Shown here: positions 1 to 6,613 of the stretch, one piece after another
Layout: every line of letters begins with the position of its first letter
How positions within the stretch are numbered: the stretch's first letter is position 1
NCBI GenBank assembly: GCA_035275845.1
Contig: DATEMD010000142.1
Span: forward strand, 1 to 30,920
Direction of reading: 5' to 3'
DNA: 30,920 bases
Source of the DNA: REEB95 sp035275845
Lineage (GTDB): Bacteria; Pseudomonadota; Alphaproteobacteria; ATCC43930; CGMCC-115725
Translations under genes and position numbers: made by a program
The notes under the pieces: generated by a model
What the model was told of the DNA's origin: nothing
Database searches by the model: none
The model's input: only the letters and a program-made list of their open reading frames with translations

Positions 1-188
1 TTTTGCAGCCGTGCGTCGGATTGCTTCGCCGCGGCGAGCGCACGGTCCGGCGTCTCCACCAGATAGGCCTTGAACGGCCGCGCCGCTTCCATCGACTTGA
101 TGTAGGCCGTGGTCAGCTCGTGCGCCGTGAACTCCTTGCGCCGTAACCGATCGCGCGCTTGGCCGATCGTCAAACCAATCAGGCTCAC
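1..188 (-). CDS. gatA: Asp-tRNA(Asn)/Glu-tRNA(Gln) amidotransferase subunit A, N-terminal fragment
   Basis: This is the N-terminal 62 codons of GatA, the amidase subunit of the GatCAB complex, which converts misacylated Glu-tRNA(Gln) or Asp-tRNA(Asn) to the correct amide form in the cytoplasm. The visible protein begins VSLIGLTIGQARDRL, continues with a KEFTAHELTTAYIK stretch and ends near AAAKQSDARLQ, matching the helical start of bacterial GatA. The amidase catalytic region (Ser-cisSer-Lys) lies outside the window. I chose the GTG start because it overlaps the gatC stop in a GTGA arrangement (4-bp overlap), which suggests translational coupling in a gatCA operon. Identification rests on a short N-terminus plus the gatC neighbour. 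Confidence 0.9.
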   Translation of the reverse strand, partial: MSLIGLTIGQARDRLRRKEFTAHELTTAYIKSMEAARPFKAYLVETPDRALAAAKQSDARLQ

Positions 189-472
189 TCGACCACCTTG
201 GGCACGACAAAAAAGCCGTTCGTGGTTTCCGGCGCATTGGCCAAGATCCGGTCGCGGATGCCACCGTCGGTGACTTTGTCGTCGCGCAGCGGCGGCCGCG
301 CATGCGTCACGGCGGTCATTGCTTCGACGCCGGCAACATCGACGGCATCGAGCTGTTCGATCCAGGTGAGGATCTTCGACAACTCGCCCGCCAGCGCGTC
401 GAGCTCGGCATCGGGCACCTTGATACGCGCCAGCGCAGCGATCCGCGCGACGGTGGCCTTGTCCAGTGCCAT
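185..472 (-). CDS. gatC: Asp-tRNA(Asn)/Glu-tRNA(Gln) amidotransferase subunit C
   Basis: GatC is the small (95 aa, normal length) scaffolding subunit of the GatCAB tRNA-dependent amidotransferase; it wraps around GatA and joins it to GatB. The sequence carries the family signature: an N-terminal VARIAALARIKV helix, the helix ELDALAGELSKILTWIEQL, then V-x-AMTAVTHARPPLRDDKVTDG and a C-terminal FFVVPKVVE tail. The gene starts 48 bp from the divergent ruvX start. That gap holds a 6-bp stem with a 5-nt loop (489-505), which may be a shared promoter-region structure. The stop overlaps the gatA GTG start, so the two are almost certainly cotranscribed. Confidence 0.95.
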   Translation of the reverse strand: MALDKATVARIAALARIKVPDAELDALAGELSKILTWIEQLDAVDVAGVEAMTAVTHARPPLRDDKVTDGGIRDRILANAPETTNGFFVVPKVVE

Positions 473-520
473 GGAGTAAATGTCTCCTCGGCTTCGCGAA
501 AGCCGGTACTACCACCCGAC

Positions 521-985
521 ATGCCGATCTGCAACCCGACCGACCTCAAAGCGCTGCTCAAGCCGGGCGCAAGACTGCTCGGATTGGATGTCGGCACCAA
601 GACCATCGGCTTGGCCCTGAGCGACACGCGGCGCGTCATCGCCTCGCCGCTCGACACCATCCGCCGCACGCGCTTTCGCGACGATGCCCAGCGCATCGTC
701 CACGAAGTGGAAAAACACGGCGCCGGCGGCATCGTCGTTGGCCTGCCGCTGGGCCTCGACGGCAAGCCGACGTCGCGGGTCCAGGGCGTCCGGCAATTCG
801 CCCAAAACCTGCTCGCGGTCGTTGACCTGCCGCTGGCGTTCTGGGACGAGCGGCTGTCCACCGCCGCGGTCGAGCGCGGCATGATCGAAGGCGATCTGTC
901 GCGCCGCCGCCGCGCCGAAATCATCGACCGGGCCGCCGCTGCCTATATTCTTCAGGGCCTCCTCGATCGAATCGCGCACGATTGA
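521..985 (+). CDS. ruvX: Putative pre-16S rRNA nuclease / Holliday junction resolvase-like protein
   Basis: This is a YqgF/RuvX family RNase H-fold nuclease of 154 aa, the usual length. Family members take part in 16S rRNA 5'-end maturation and have been proposed as alternative Holliday junction resolvases. Motifs: LLGLDVGTKTIGLALSD at residues 19-35 with the first acidic residue D23, the VVGLPLGLDG segment at 72-81, the DERLST motif at 109-114, and the final acidic residue D136 in IDRAAAAYILQ. The ATG at 521 was preferred over upstream in-frame starts because residues before it have no family resemblance and would run antisense through gatC. It is divergent from gatCA, a common alphaproteobacterial arrangement. 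Confidence 0.93.
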   Translation: MPICNPTDLKALLKPGARLLGLDVGTKTIGLALSDTRRVIASPLDTIRRTRFRDDAQRIVHEVEKHGAGGIVVGLPLGLDGKPTSRVQGVRQFAQNLLAVVDLPLAFWDERLSTAAVERGMIEGDLSRRRRAEIIDRAAAAYILQGLLDRIAHD

Positions 986-1024
986 TCCCGCATGCAAGGG
1001 CGCCTGCGACCGATTGCTCCTTTT

Positions 1025-1049
1025 ATGTGCAAAGCTGCCGATTGCACAT
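1025..1049. promoter_or_regulatory. Perfect inverted repeat upstream of amt (candidate operator)
   Basis: ATGTGCAA (1025-1032) is followed after 9 nt by its exact reverse complement TTGCACAT (1042-1049), about 80 bp before the amt start and 40 bp after ruvX. Eight-bp arms with a 9-bp spacer suit a dimeric regulator site. It does not match the NtrC consensus (GCAC-N7-GTGC has the opposite orientation), and I found no good sigma-54 -24/-12 pair nearby. The regulator is unknown. Confidence 0.4.
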
Positions 1050-1090
1050 TGTGATGCGATCGATGATGCGCGAAAATTAAGCAGGTAAAT

Positions 1091-1109
1091 CCGGAGGGCT
1101 CTCCTCCGG
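1091..1109 (+). promoter_or_regulatory. Hairpin in the amt leader
   Basis: CCGGAGG (1091-1097), a 5-nt loop GCTCT and CCTCCGG (1103-1109) form a perfect 7-bp GC-rich stem ending 21 nt before the amt ATG. The 5' arm contains a GGAGG Shine-Dalgarno-like core that is too far from the ATG to serve amt directly. No U-run follows, so it is not an obvious intrinsic terminator. It could stabilise the transcript or affect ribosome access. Confidence 0.4.
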
Positions 1110-1130
1110 CAGAAACCGGGGGTTGAATTC

Positions 1131-2453
1131 ATGCATTACGGCGTCGTTGCGGCCCGTTGCCGCCTTGCCCTGCTGTTGCCTGCGGTTCTCGCAGCCGTAC
1201 TGGCCGCGGCGGCGCCGGCCTGGGCCGCGGACAGCGCCGCCATCGACAGCGGCAACACCGCCTGGGTTCTGGTCGCATCGGCGCTGGTCCTGTTCATGAC
1301 GCTGCCCGGCCTCGGCCTGTTCTATGGCGGTCTGGTGCGCGCACGGAATCTCTTGTCCGTGCTCATGCACTGCTTCGCGATTTGCAGCGTCGTTTCGGTG
1401 ATCTGGCTGCTCTACGGCTACAGCCTGGCTTTCGGCGACGGCGGCGCGCTGCTGGGCGGCCTCGGCAAATGTTTTTTCCGCGGCGTCGCGCACGCGGTTC
1501 ATCAGCCGGGCATTCCTGAATATGTCTTCGCGCTGTTCCAGATGACGTTTGCCGTGATCACGCCGGCGCTCATCGTCGGCGCCTTCCCCGAGCGCGTACG
1601 CTTCAGCTTCGTCATTGGATTCACTGTCCTGTGGGTGACAATCGTCTATCTGCCGGTGGCGCATTGGGTCTGGGGCGGCGGTTGGCTGGCGCAGCGCGGC
1701 GTGGTCGATTTCGCCGGCGGCATCGTCGTCCATACCACGGCGGGAGTTTCGGCCCTGGTTGCCGCAATCATGGTCGGTGCGCGGCGCGGCTTTCCGCACA
1801 GCCTGATCCCGCCGCACAGTCCCGGCCTGACGATGGCTGGTGGCTGCATGCTGTGGTTCGGGTGGTTCGGATTTAACGGCGGCAGCGCGCTCGCCGCCAG
1901 CGACTTGGCCGCGTCGGCGATCCTCGCGACGCAACTGGCAGCGGCCACCGCATCGTTGACCTGGATGGTCATCGAATGGCTGCGCGCGGGTAAACCGACG
2001 TCTATCGGACTCGTCACCGGTGCGATTGCCGGCCTGGCGACGATCACGCCAGCGTCGGGTTACGTCGGGCCTGTCGGTGCGCTGATCATCGGCGTGGTTG
2101 CCGGATTTGTCTGCTTCTACGTTACCGGCTTTGTCAAACAGCGGTTGCGCATCGACGATTCGCTCGACGTCTTTGCCGTACACGGCGTCGGCGGCATGGT
2201 CGGCTCACTCCTGGTCGCGATCTTCGCGGCGGCGGTTTTGGGTGGCGCTGGCTACGCGCCGAACATGACCATGGGCGGTCAGCTCGTGGCGCAGGCAACC
2301 GGCGTCGCGGTGACGGCGGCATGGTCGGCGGTCGCGACCTTCGTCATCGTCAAGATCTTGGCTGTCGTCACCGGGCTGCGCGTCAGCGCCGAAGCCGAAA
2401 GCGACGGGCTCGATCTCGCCAGCCACGGCGAGCGTGCCTACGAACATGGTTAG
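1131..2453 (+). CDS. amt: Ammonium transporter (Amt/AmtB family)
   Basis: This 440-aa inner-membrane ammonium channel has a cleavable N-terminal signal segment (residues about 8-32, ending AWAAD) followed by about 11 membrane helices, as in AmtB. Key residues are visible: the LGLFYGGLVR signature at 61-70, DFAGG with the conserved Asp at 193, the pore twin histidines H201 (VVHTTAG) and H351 (FAVHGVGG), and the GWFGFNGGS segment at 244-252. The start follows a GGGGG run about 9 nt upstream. Amt genes usually sit next to glnK; none is present here, and it lies between ruvX and pyrB, which are closer together in many alphaproteobacteria. Substrate is inferred from the family. Confidence 0.95.
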   Translation: MHYGVVAARCRLALLLPAVLAAVLAAAAPAWAADSAAIDSGNTAWVLVASALVLFMTLPGLGLFYGGLVRARNLLSVLMHCFAICSVVSVIWLLYGYSLAFGDGGALLGGLGKCFFRGVAHAVHQPGIPEYVFALFQMTFAVITPALIVGAFPERVRFSFVIGFTVLWVTIVYLPVAHWVWGGGWLAQRGVVDFAGGIVVHTTAGVSALVAAIMVGARRGFPHSLIPPHSPGLTMAGGCMLWFGWFGFNGGSALAASDLAASAILATQLAAATASLTWMVIEWLRAGKPTSIGLVTGAIAGLATITPASGYVGPVGALIIGVVAGFVCFYVTGFVKQRLRIDDSLDVFAVHGVGGMVGSLLVAIFAAAVLGGAGYAPNMTMGGQLVAQATGVAVTAAWSAVATFVIVKILAVVTGLRVSAEAESDGLDLASHGERAYEHG

Positions 2454-2510
2454 GACGACCGGTCGGCAGGCGGCGCTACGCAAGCATCGCGGCTTCGGCC
2501 ACGGTCCGGC

Positions 2511-2539
2511 TTGCCGTGCCGCGTCGCACCACCTATAGT
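2511..2539 (+). promoter_or_regulatory. Candidate pyrB promoter giving a near-leaderless mRNA
   Basis: TTGCCG (2511-2516) and TATAGT (2534-2539) are separated by exactly 17 bp, a good sigma-70-like pair. Transcription would begin near 2545-2547, only a few bases before the pyrB ATG at 2550. No Shine-Dalgarno sequence lies in front of that ATG, consistent with a leaderless or very short leader. This is inferred from pattern only. Confidence 0.4.
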
Positions 2540-2549
2540 CCCGACTTTG

Positions 2550-3509
2550 ATGGACTCCGGCGCGGCCAACGACCTTTTCCCTCATCGCCATTTACTGGGA
2601 ATCGAGGGACTTTCCCGCCGCGAAATCGTTTATCTCCTCGACCGTGCCGATTTGTACGCCAACCGGCCACGCGGCGCCGCGCCGCTGTCGGTGCTGCGTG
2701 GCCGCACGGTGATCAATCTTTTCTTCGAGAATTCGACGCGCACGCGCACCTCGTTCGAGCTTGCCGCCAAGCGGCTCGGCGCCGACGTGATCAACATGCA
2801 GGCGCAAACCAGCTCGATCAAGAAAGGCGAGACGCTCATCGACACCGCGATGACCTTGAACGCGATGCACCCCGATGCGCTGGTCGTCCGCCATCCGGAA
2901 TCGGGCGCGGTGCAGCTGTTGTCCGAGAAAGTCGATTGCGCGGTAATCAACGCCGGCGACGGCAGCCACGAGCACCCGACCCAGGCGCTGCTCGACGCGC
3001 TGACCATCCGCCGTCGCAAGGGCCGGCTCGAAGGCCTGATCGTCGCGATTTGCGGCGACATCTCGCATAGCCGCGTCGCCCGCTCCAACATCTACCTGCT
3101 CAACGCCATGGGCGCACATGTGCGCGTGGTGGCACCGCGGACGCTGATTCCGCCAGCGATGGAGCGTTTCGGCGTCGAGGTGTTCTATGACATGAAGCGC
3201 GGCCTGACCGACGTCGACATCGTCATGATGCTGCGCCTTCAGACCGAGCGCATGCACGGCAGCTTCGTGCCGTCGATCCGCGAATATTTCCACTTCTTCG
3301 GCCTCGATTACGCCAAACTCGCCGTCGCCAAAGACGACGCGCTGATCATGCATCCGGGCCCGATGAATCGCGGCGTCGAGATCGACACCGAGGTCGCCGA
3401 CGACATCGACCGCAGCGTCATCCGCCAGCAGGTCGAGATGGGGGTCGCCGTCCGCATGGCCTGTCTCGAAGCCCTGAACCGCGAGGCGCACACGCCGGCG
3501 GCACCATGA
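2550..3509 (+). CDS. pyrB: Aspartate carbamoyltransferase catalytic subunit
   Basis: PyrB condenses carbamoyl phosphate with aspartate to N-carbamoylaspartate in pyrimidine synthesis. The 319-aa protein has the carbamoyl-phosphate loop STRTRTSFE at 62-70, the HPTQALLD motif at 142-149, the RLQTER aspartate-loop region at 229-234 and the HPGPMNRG motif at 268-275, so it looks fully active. The ATG at 2550 was chosen over a TTG at 2511 because homology begins with HLLGIEGL soon after it and because the upstream codons coincide with a promoter-like pair. The stop overlaps the start of the dihydroorotase-like gene by 4 bp (ATGA). No pyrI regulatory-subunit gene is seen, typical of ATCases that pair with a PyrC-type partner. 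Confidence 0.95.
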   Translation: MDSGAANDLFPHRHLLGIEGLSRREIVYLLDRADLYANRPRGAAPLSVLRGRTVINLFFENSTRTRTSFELAAKRLGADVINMQAQTSSIKKGETLIDTAMTLNAMHPDALVVRHPESGAVQLLSEKVDCAVINAGDGSHEHPTQALLDALTIRRRKGRLEGLIVAICGDISHSRVARSNIYLLNAMGAHVRVVAPRTLIPPAMERFGVEVFYDMKRGLTDVDIVMMLRLQTERMHGSFVPSIREYFHFFGLDYAKLAVAKDDALIMHPGPMNRGVEIDTEVADDIDRSVIRQQVEMGVAVRMACLEALNREAHTPAAP

Positions 3510-4801
3510 CCGAACGCATCCTATTCACCAACGCTCGCCTGCTCGATCCGGCGAGCGGCATCGACCGCGCCGGCGATCTGCTGGCCGAGAACGGCATGAT
3601 CGCGGCGCTCGGCCCGAACCTGGCGCGTGACGGACTGGGCGCGGACGTCCATGTCGTCGACTGCACCGGATGCTGTCTGGCGCCGGGCGTGATCGACATG
3701 CGCGTGCAGCTGCGCGAGCCCGGTGACGAGCATCAGGAAACGCTCGCGACCGGCGCCGAAGCCGCCATCGCCGGTGGCATCACGACGATGGCGATGCTGC
3801 CGAACACGACGCCGATCATTGACGAGCACGCGCTGGTCGAATTCGTCGGCCGCCGTTCGCGCGAAATCGGCAGCGCGACGATCCGCACCTATGCCGCCGC
3901 GACCAAAGGCCTCCAAGGCCGCGAGTTGACCGAATACGGGCTCCTGGCGGAGGCCGGCGCCGTCGCTTTCACCGACGGCGTGCGCGCCATCGTCGATGCG
4001 TCGGTAATGCGCCGCGCACTCTCCTATGCGAGTACGTTCGACCTGCTGATCGTCCAGCATCCCGAAGAGCCGAGCCTGAGCGCCGGCGGCGCCATGAACG
4101 CGGGCGAGATCGCGACGCGCCTCGGCCTCGCGGGCATCACGCCGGCAGCCGAGACCATCATGGTCGAGCGCGATCTCCGTCTGGTCGAGATCACCGGCGG
4201 CCGCTACCACGCGGCGCATCTCTCGACGGCCGGCTCAATCGACGCCATCCGCCGCGCGAAAGCGCGCGGCCTCGACGTGACCTGCGATACCGCGCCGCAT
4301 TATTTCGCCCTTAACGAGACGGCGGTTGGCGACTATCGCACCTTCGCCAAGGTCTCGCCCCCCTTGCGTAGCGAAGAGGATCGCCGCGCCGTGATTGAGG
4401 GACTGAAGGACGGCACCATCGACGCCATTGCCAGCGATCACTCGCCGCAGGACCAGGAATCGAAGCGCCTGCCGTTTGCATCGGCCGAGCCCGGCATCGT
4501 TGGCCTCGAGACGCTGCTGCCGTTGTCGCTCGAGCTCTATCACAACGGCAGCCTCGGTCTGCTTCAGGTGATGCGCGCGCTGTCGCAGCGGCCGGCGGAA
4601 ATCCTCCGGCTGCCGGTCGGCCATCTCAAGGCCGGCCAACCCGCCGATCTGACGATTTTCGATCTGGACCGACCGTGGCGCATTGACGTCGCGGCACTAC
4701 GCTCGAAATGCAAGAACGCGCCGTACGACCACCGGCCGGTGCAGGGCAAAGTGATGCGGACCGTCATCGGCGGGCGCACGGTTTTCGGGCTCGAACCCTG
4801 A
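3506..4801 (+). CDS. pyrC: Dihydroorotase homologue lacking the HxH metal site (PyrC'-like)
   Basis: This 431-aa class I dihydroorotase-fold protein is translationally coupled to pyrB. Active dihydroorotases carry D-x-H-x-H in the first strand; here it reads DMRVQLREPG, with Arg at 66 and Gln at 68. Equivalents of the other ligands persist (D157 in AFTDG, H185, H238 in AAHLSTAGS, D311 in SDHSPQ), but the His usually following DHAP is Gln 315. Loss of the alpha-metal ligands suggests little or no hydrolase activity. In Pseudomonas a non-catalytic PyrC' is needed to assemble the ATCase holoenzyme with PyrB, and the overlap here suits that role. Such degenerate PyrC copies beside pyrB are known from alphaproteobacteria as I recall; a second, active dihydroorotase should exist elsewhere. 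That it is catalytically dead is inference. Confidence 0.88.
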   Translation: MTERILFTNARLLDPASGIDRAGDLLAENGMIAALGPNLARDGLGADVHVVDCTGCCLAPGVIDMRVQLREPGDEHQETLATGAEAAIAGGITTMAMLPNTTPIIDEHALVEFVGRRSREIGSATIRTYAAATKGLQGRELTEYGLLAEAGAVAFTDGVRAIVDASVMRRALSYASTFDLLIVQHPEEPSLSAGGAMNAGEIATRLGLAGITPAAETIMVERDLRLVEITGGRYHAAHLSTAGSIDAIRRAKARGLDVTCDTAPHYFALNETAVGDYRTFAKVSPPLRSEEDRRAVIEGLKDGTIDAIASDHSPQDQESKRLPFASAEPGIVGLETLLPLSLELYHNGSLGLLQVMRALSQRPAEILRLPVGHLKAGQPADLTIFDLDRPWRIDVAALRSKCKNAPYDHRPVQGKVMRTVIGGRTVFGLEP

Positions 4802-4820
4802 GTCCGCGCGGAACGCTGGT

Positions 4821-5447
4821 ATGCCGCCATCGTCCGCGACGCTCAGCCTGTCCTGGCCGCTGCTGCTCTGCGCGGCGCTTGCCTATCTCGTCGGCTCGAT
4901 ACCGTTCGGTTTGATCCTGACGCGCATTGCCGGCTTGGGCGACGTACGCCAGATCGGCTCCGGCAATATCGGCGCCACCAATGTGCTACGCACCGGCCGC
5001 AAAGGCCTCGCGGCGGCAACGCTGCTGCTCGACGCCGGTAAAGGTGCGCTCGCGGTTGCCGTGGCGCGTGGCTTTGGCGGCGAGTTCGCGGCGGTCGCGG
5101 CGCTGGCCGTCGTGCTCGGACACCTTTTCCCGGTGTGGCTGCGGTTCAAAGGCGGCAAAGGCGTCGCCACGTCGGCTGGCGTTTTGCTCGCCTACAATCC
5201 GCCGGTTGCGCTCGCCACGATCGCGACCTGGCTGGTGATGGCGCTGCTCTTCCGCTACTCGTCGCTCGCCGCCCTGACCGCGGCCGTGTTGGCGCCGCTG
5301 TGGGCGTGGCTATTCGGACCGCGTGCGACGCTGCCGATCGCGGTCGTCGGTGCCATCGCGCTGCTCGTCGTTTTGCGCCATGCCGGCAATATCGGCCGGC
5401 TGATACGCGGCGACGAGAGCAAGATCCGCCTCGGACACAAGCGATGA
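4821..5447 (+). CDS. plsY: Acyl-phosphate:glycerol-3-phosphate acyltransferase
   Basis: PlsY is an inner-membrane enzyme that transfers the acyl group from acyl phosphate to glycerol 3-phosphate, the first acylation step of phospholipid synthesis. The 208-aa protein (family normal about 200) shows the three conserved cytoplasmic motifs: SGNIGATNVLRTGRK after the first helix, GHLFPVWLRFKGGKGVAT in the middle, and HAGNIGRLIRGDESKI at the C-terminus, separated by five or so hydrophobic helices. It starts 19 bp after the pyrC' stop with a GCGGAAC ribosome-binding stretch. Its stop overlaps dprA (ATGA). Confidence 0.95.
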   Translation: MPPSSATLSLSWPLLLCAALAYLVGSIPFGLILTRIAGLGDVRQIGSGNIGATNVLRTGRKGLAAATLLLDAGKGALAVAVARGFGGEFAAVAALAVVLGHLFPVWLRFKGGKGVATSAGVLLAYNPPVALATIATWLVMALLFRYSSLAALTAAVLAPLWAWLFGPRATLPIAVVGAIALLVVLRHAGNIGRLIRGDESKIRLGHKR

Positions 5448-6562
5448 CCGGCCGGTCGACGCTGCCGCCGGCCGAACGGCTTGCGTGGCTGCGCCTGATC
5501 CGCAGTGAAAATGTCGGCCCGGTCACCTTCCACCAACTCGTGGCGCGCTTCGGCAGCGCGACGGCGGCGCTCGAGGCGCTGCCTGAAATCGCCCGCCGCG
5601 GCGGACGGGCCAAGCCGCTGACGATCGTTCCGGTTGCCGCGGCCGAGCGCGAGATCGAAGCCGTCGCGCGCCTCGGCGCACGCCTCGTGGCCCGCAGCGA
5701 GCCGGACTATCCGGCGGCACTCGCCGCGATCGATGACGCGCCGCCGCTGCTCACCGTTCGCGGCAAAGTCGAGCTGGCGGCGCAACGGGCGATCGCCGTC
5801 GTCGGTGCGCGCAACGCGTCCGCCAACGGTCGGCGTTTCGCGCGCGATATATCGGCTCAACTGGGTGCGGCTGGGCTAGCGGTGACCTCGGGATTGGCGC
5901 GCGGCATCGACGCAGCCGCGCACGAAGGCGCGCTCGACAGCGGCACCCTCGCGGTGCTCGCGGGTGGCGTCGACACGATCTATCCGGAGGAGAACCGGCG
6001 CCTGCACGAGACGATCGCCGAACGCGGCCTGCTCGTTGCAGAAATGCCGGTCGGCACCGTGCCGCAGGCGCGGCATTTCCCGCGCCGTAACCGCATCATC
6101 TCAGGCATTTCGCTGGGCGTTCTGGTGGTCGAGGCGGCGGAGCGCTCGGGCTCGCTGATCACCGCGCGCTTCGCGCTCGAACAGGGCCGCGAGGTTTTCG
6201 CAGTGCCCGGCTCGCCGCTCGATCCGCGCTGCAAGGGCACCAACCGCCTGATTCGCGACGGCGCAACGATGGTCGAGAGCGTCGACGACATTCTCCACGA
6301 GCTCGGCCCACAACTCGGCACGCCGCCCGCCGAGCGACATCGCGCCACGTTTGCAGGCGCGCCAGCCGCGGAAACCGGGGCAAAAGACCTGGCCGAGGCG
6401 CGCGAAATCGTGCTCGGTTTGCTGTCGCCGACACCGTTGCCGGTTGACGAATTGCTCCGGCAGTGCCAAATGTCGCCCGCCGTGATCCTCACAATTGTGC
6501 TCGAACTTGAGCTTGCAGGCCGAGTCGCGCGCCAGCCGGGGAACGCATTAACCTTGCTTTAA
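5444..6562 (+). CDS. dprA: DNA processing protein DprA (single-strand DNA-protecting, RecA loader)
   Basis: DprA binds incoming single-stranded DNA and loads RecA during natural transformation; many bacteria not known to be competent keep it. The 372-aa protein has an N-terminal helix-hairpin/SAM-like region (about 10-50), a Rossmann-like DNA-binding core (about 80-290) with AIAVVGARNAS, VTSGLARGIDAAAH, LAGGVDTIYPEEN, FPRRNRIISG and GSLITARFALEQGREVFAVPG, and a C-terminal winged-helix (about 315-372) ending ELAGRVARQPGNALTLL. The ATG at 5444, overlapping the plsY stop, was preferred over earlier in-frame starts that would run through plsY. The last codons are part of the TTAA-N7-TTAAC box upstream of topA. 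Confidence 0.95.
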   Translation: MTGRSTLPPAERLAWLRLIRSENVGPVTFHQLVARFGSATAALEALPEIARRGGRAKPLTIVPVAAAEREIEAVARLGARLVARSEPDYPAALAAIDDAPPLLTVRGKVELAAQRAIAVVGARNASANGRRFARDISAQLGAAGLAVTSGLARGIDAAAHEGALDSGTLAVLAGGVDTIYPEENRRLHETIAERGLLVAEMPVGTVPQARHFPRRNRIISGISLGVLVVEAAERSGSLITARFALEQGREVFAVPGSPLDPRCKGTNRLIRDGATMVESVDDILHELGPQLGTPPAERHRATFAGAPAAETGAKDLAEAREIVLGLLSPTPLPVDELLRQCQMSPAVILTIVLELELAGRVARQPGNALTLL

Positions 6563-6563
6563 C
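6548..6563 (+). promoter_or_regulatory. CtrA-type box TTAA-N7-TTAAC upstream of topA
   Basis: TTAA (6548-6551), seven bases, then TTAAC (6559-6563) match the full CtrA recognition consensus TTAA-N7-TTAAC of alphaproteobacteria. The site overlaps the dprA stop codon and lies about 50 bp before the topA start, a suitable position for promoter control. A match to a short AT-rich motif is more informative in high-GC DNA, but binding is inferred and the genome's possession of CtrA is not shown here. Confidence 0.45.
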
Positions 6564-6613
6564 CATAAATCACCCTATTTCACGGGCTTCGGACTCCATC
6601 GCACGGCGGAACC

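Noticed and set aside
1000..1080. Sigma-54 promoter for amt
   Set aside because: TTGC words at about 1014 and 1042 lack a GG the correct distance upstream, so the -24/-12 pair fails.
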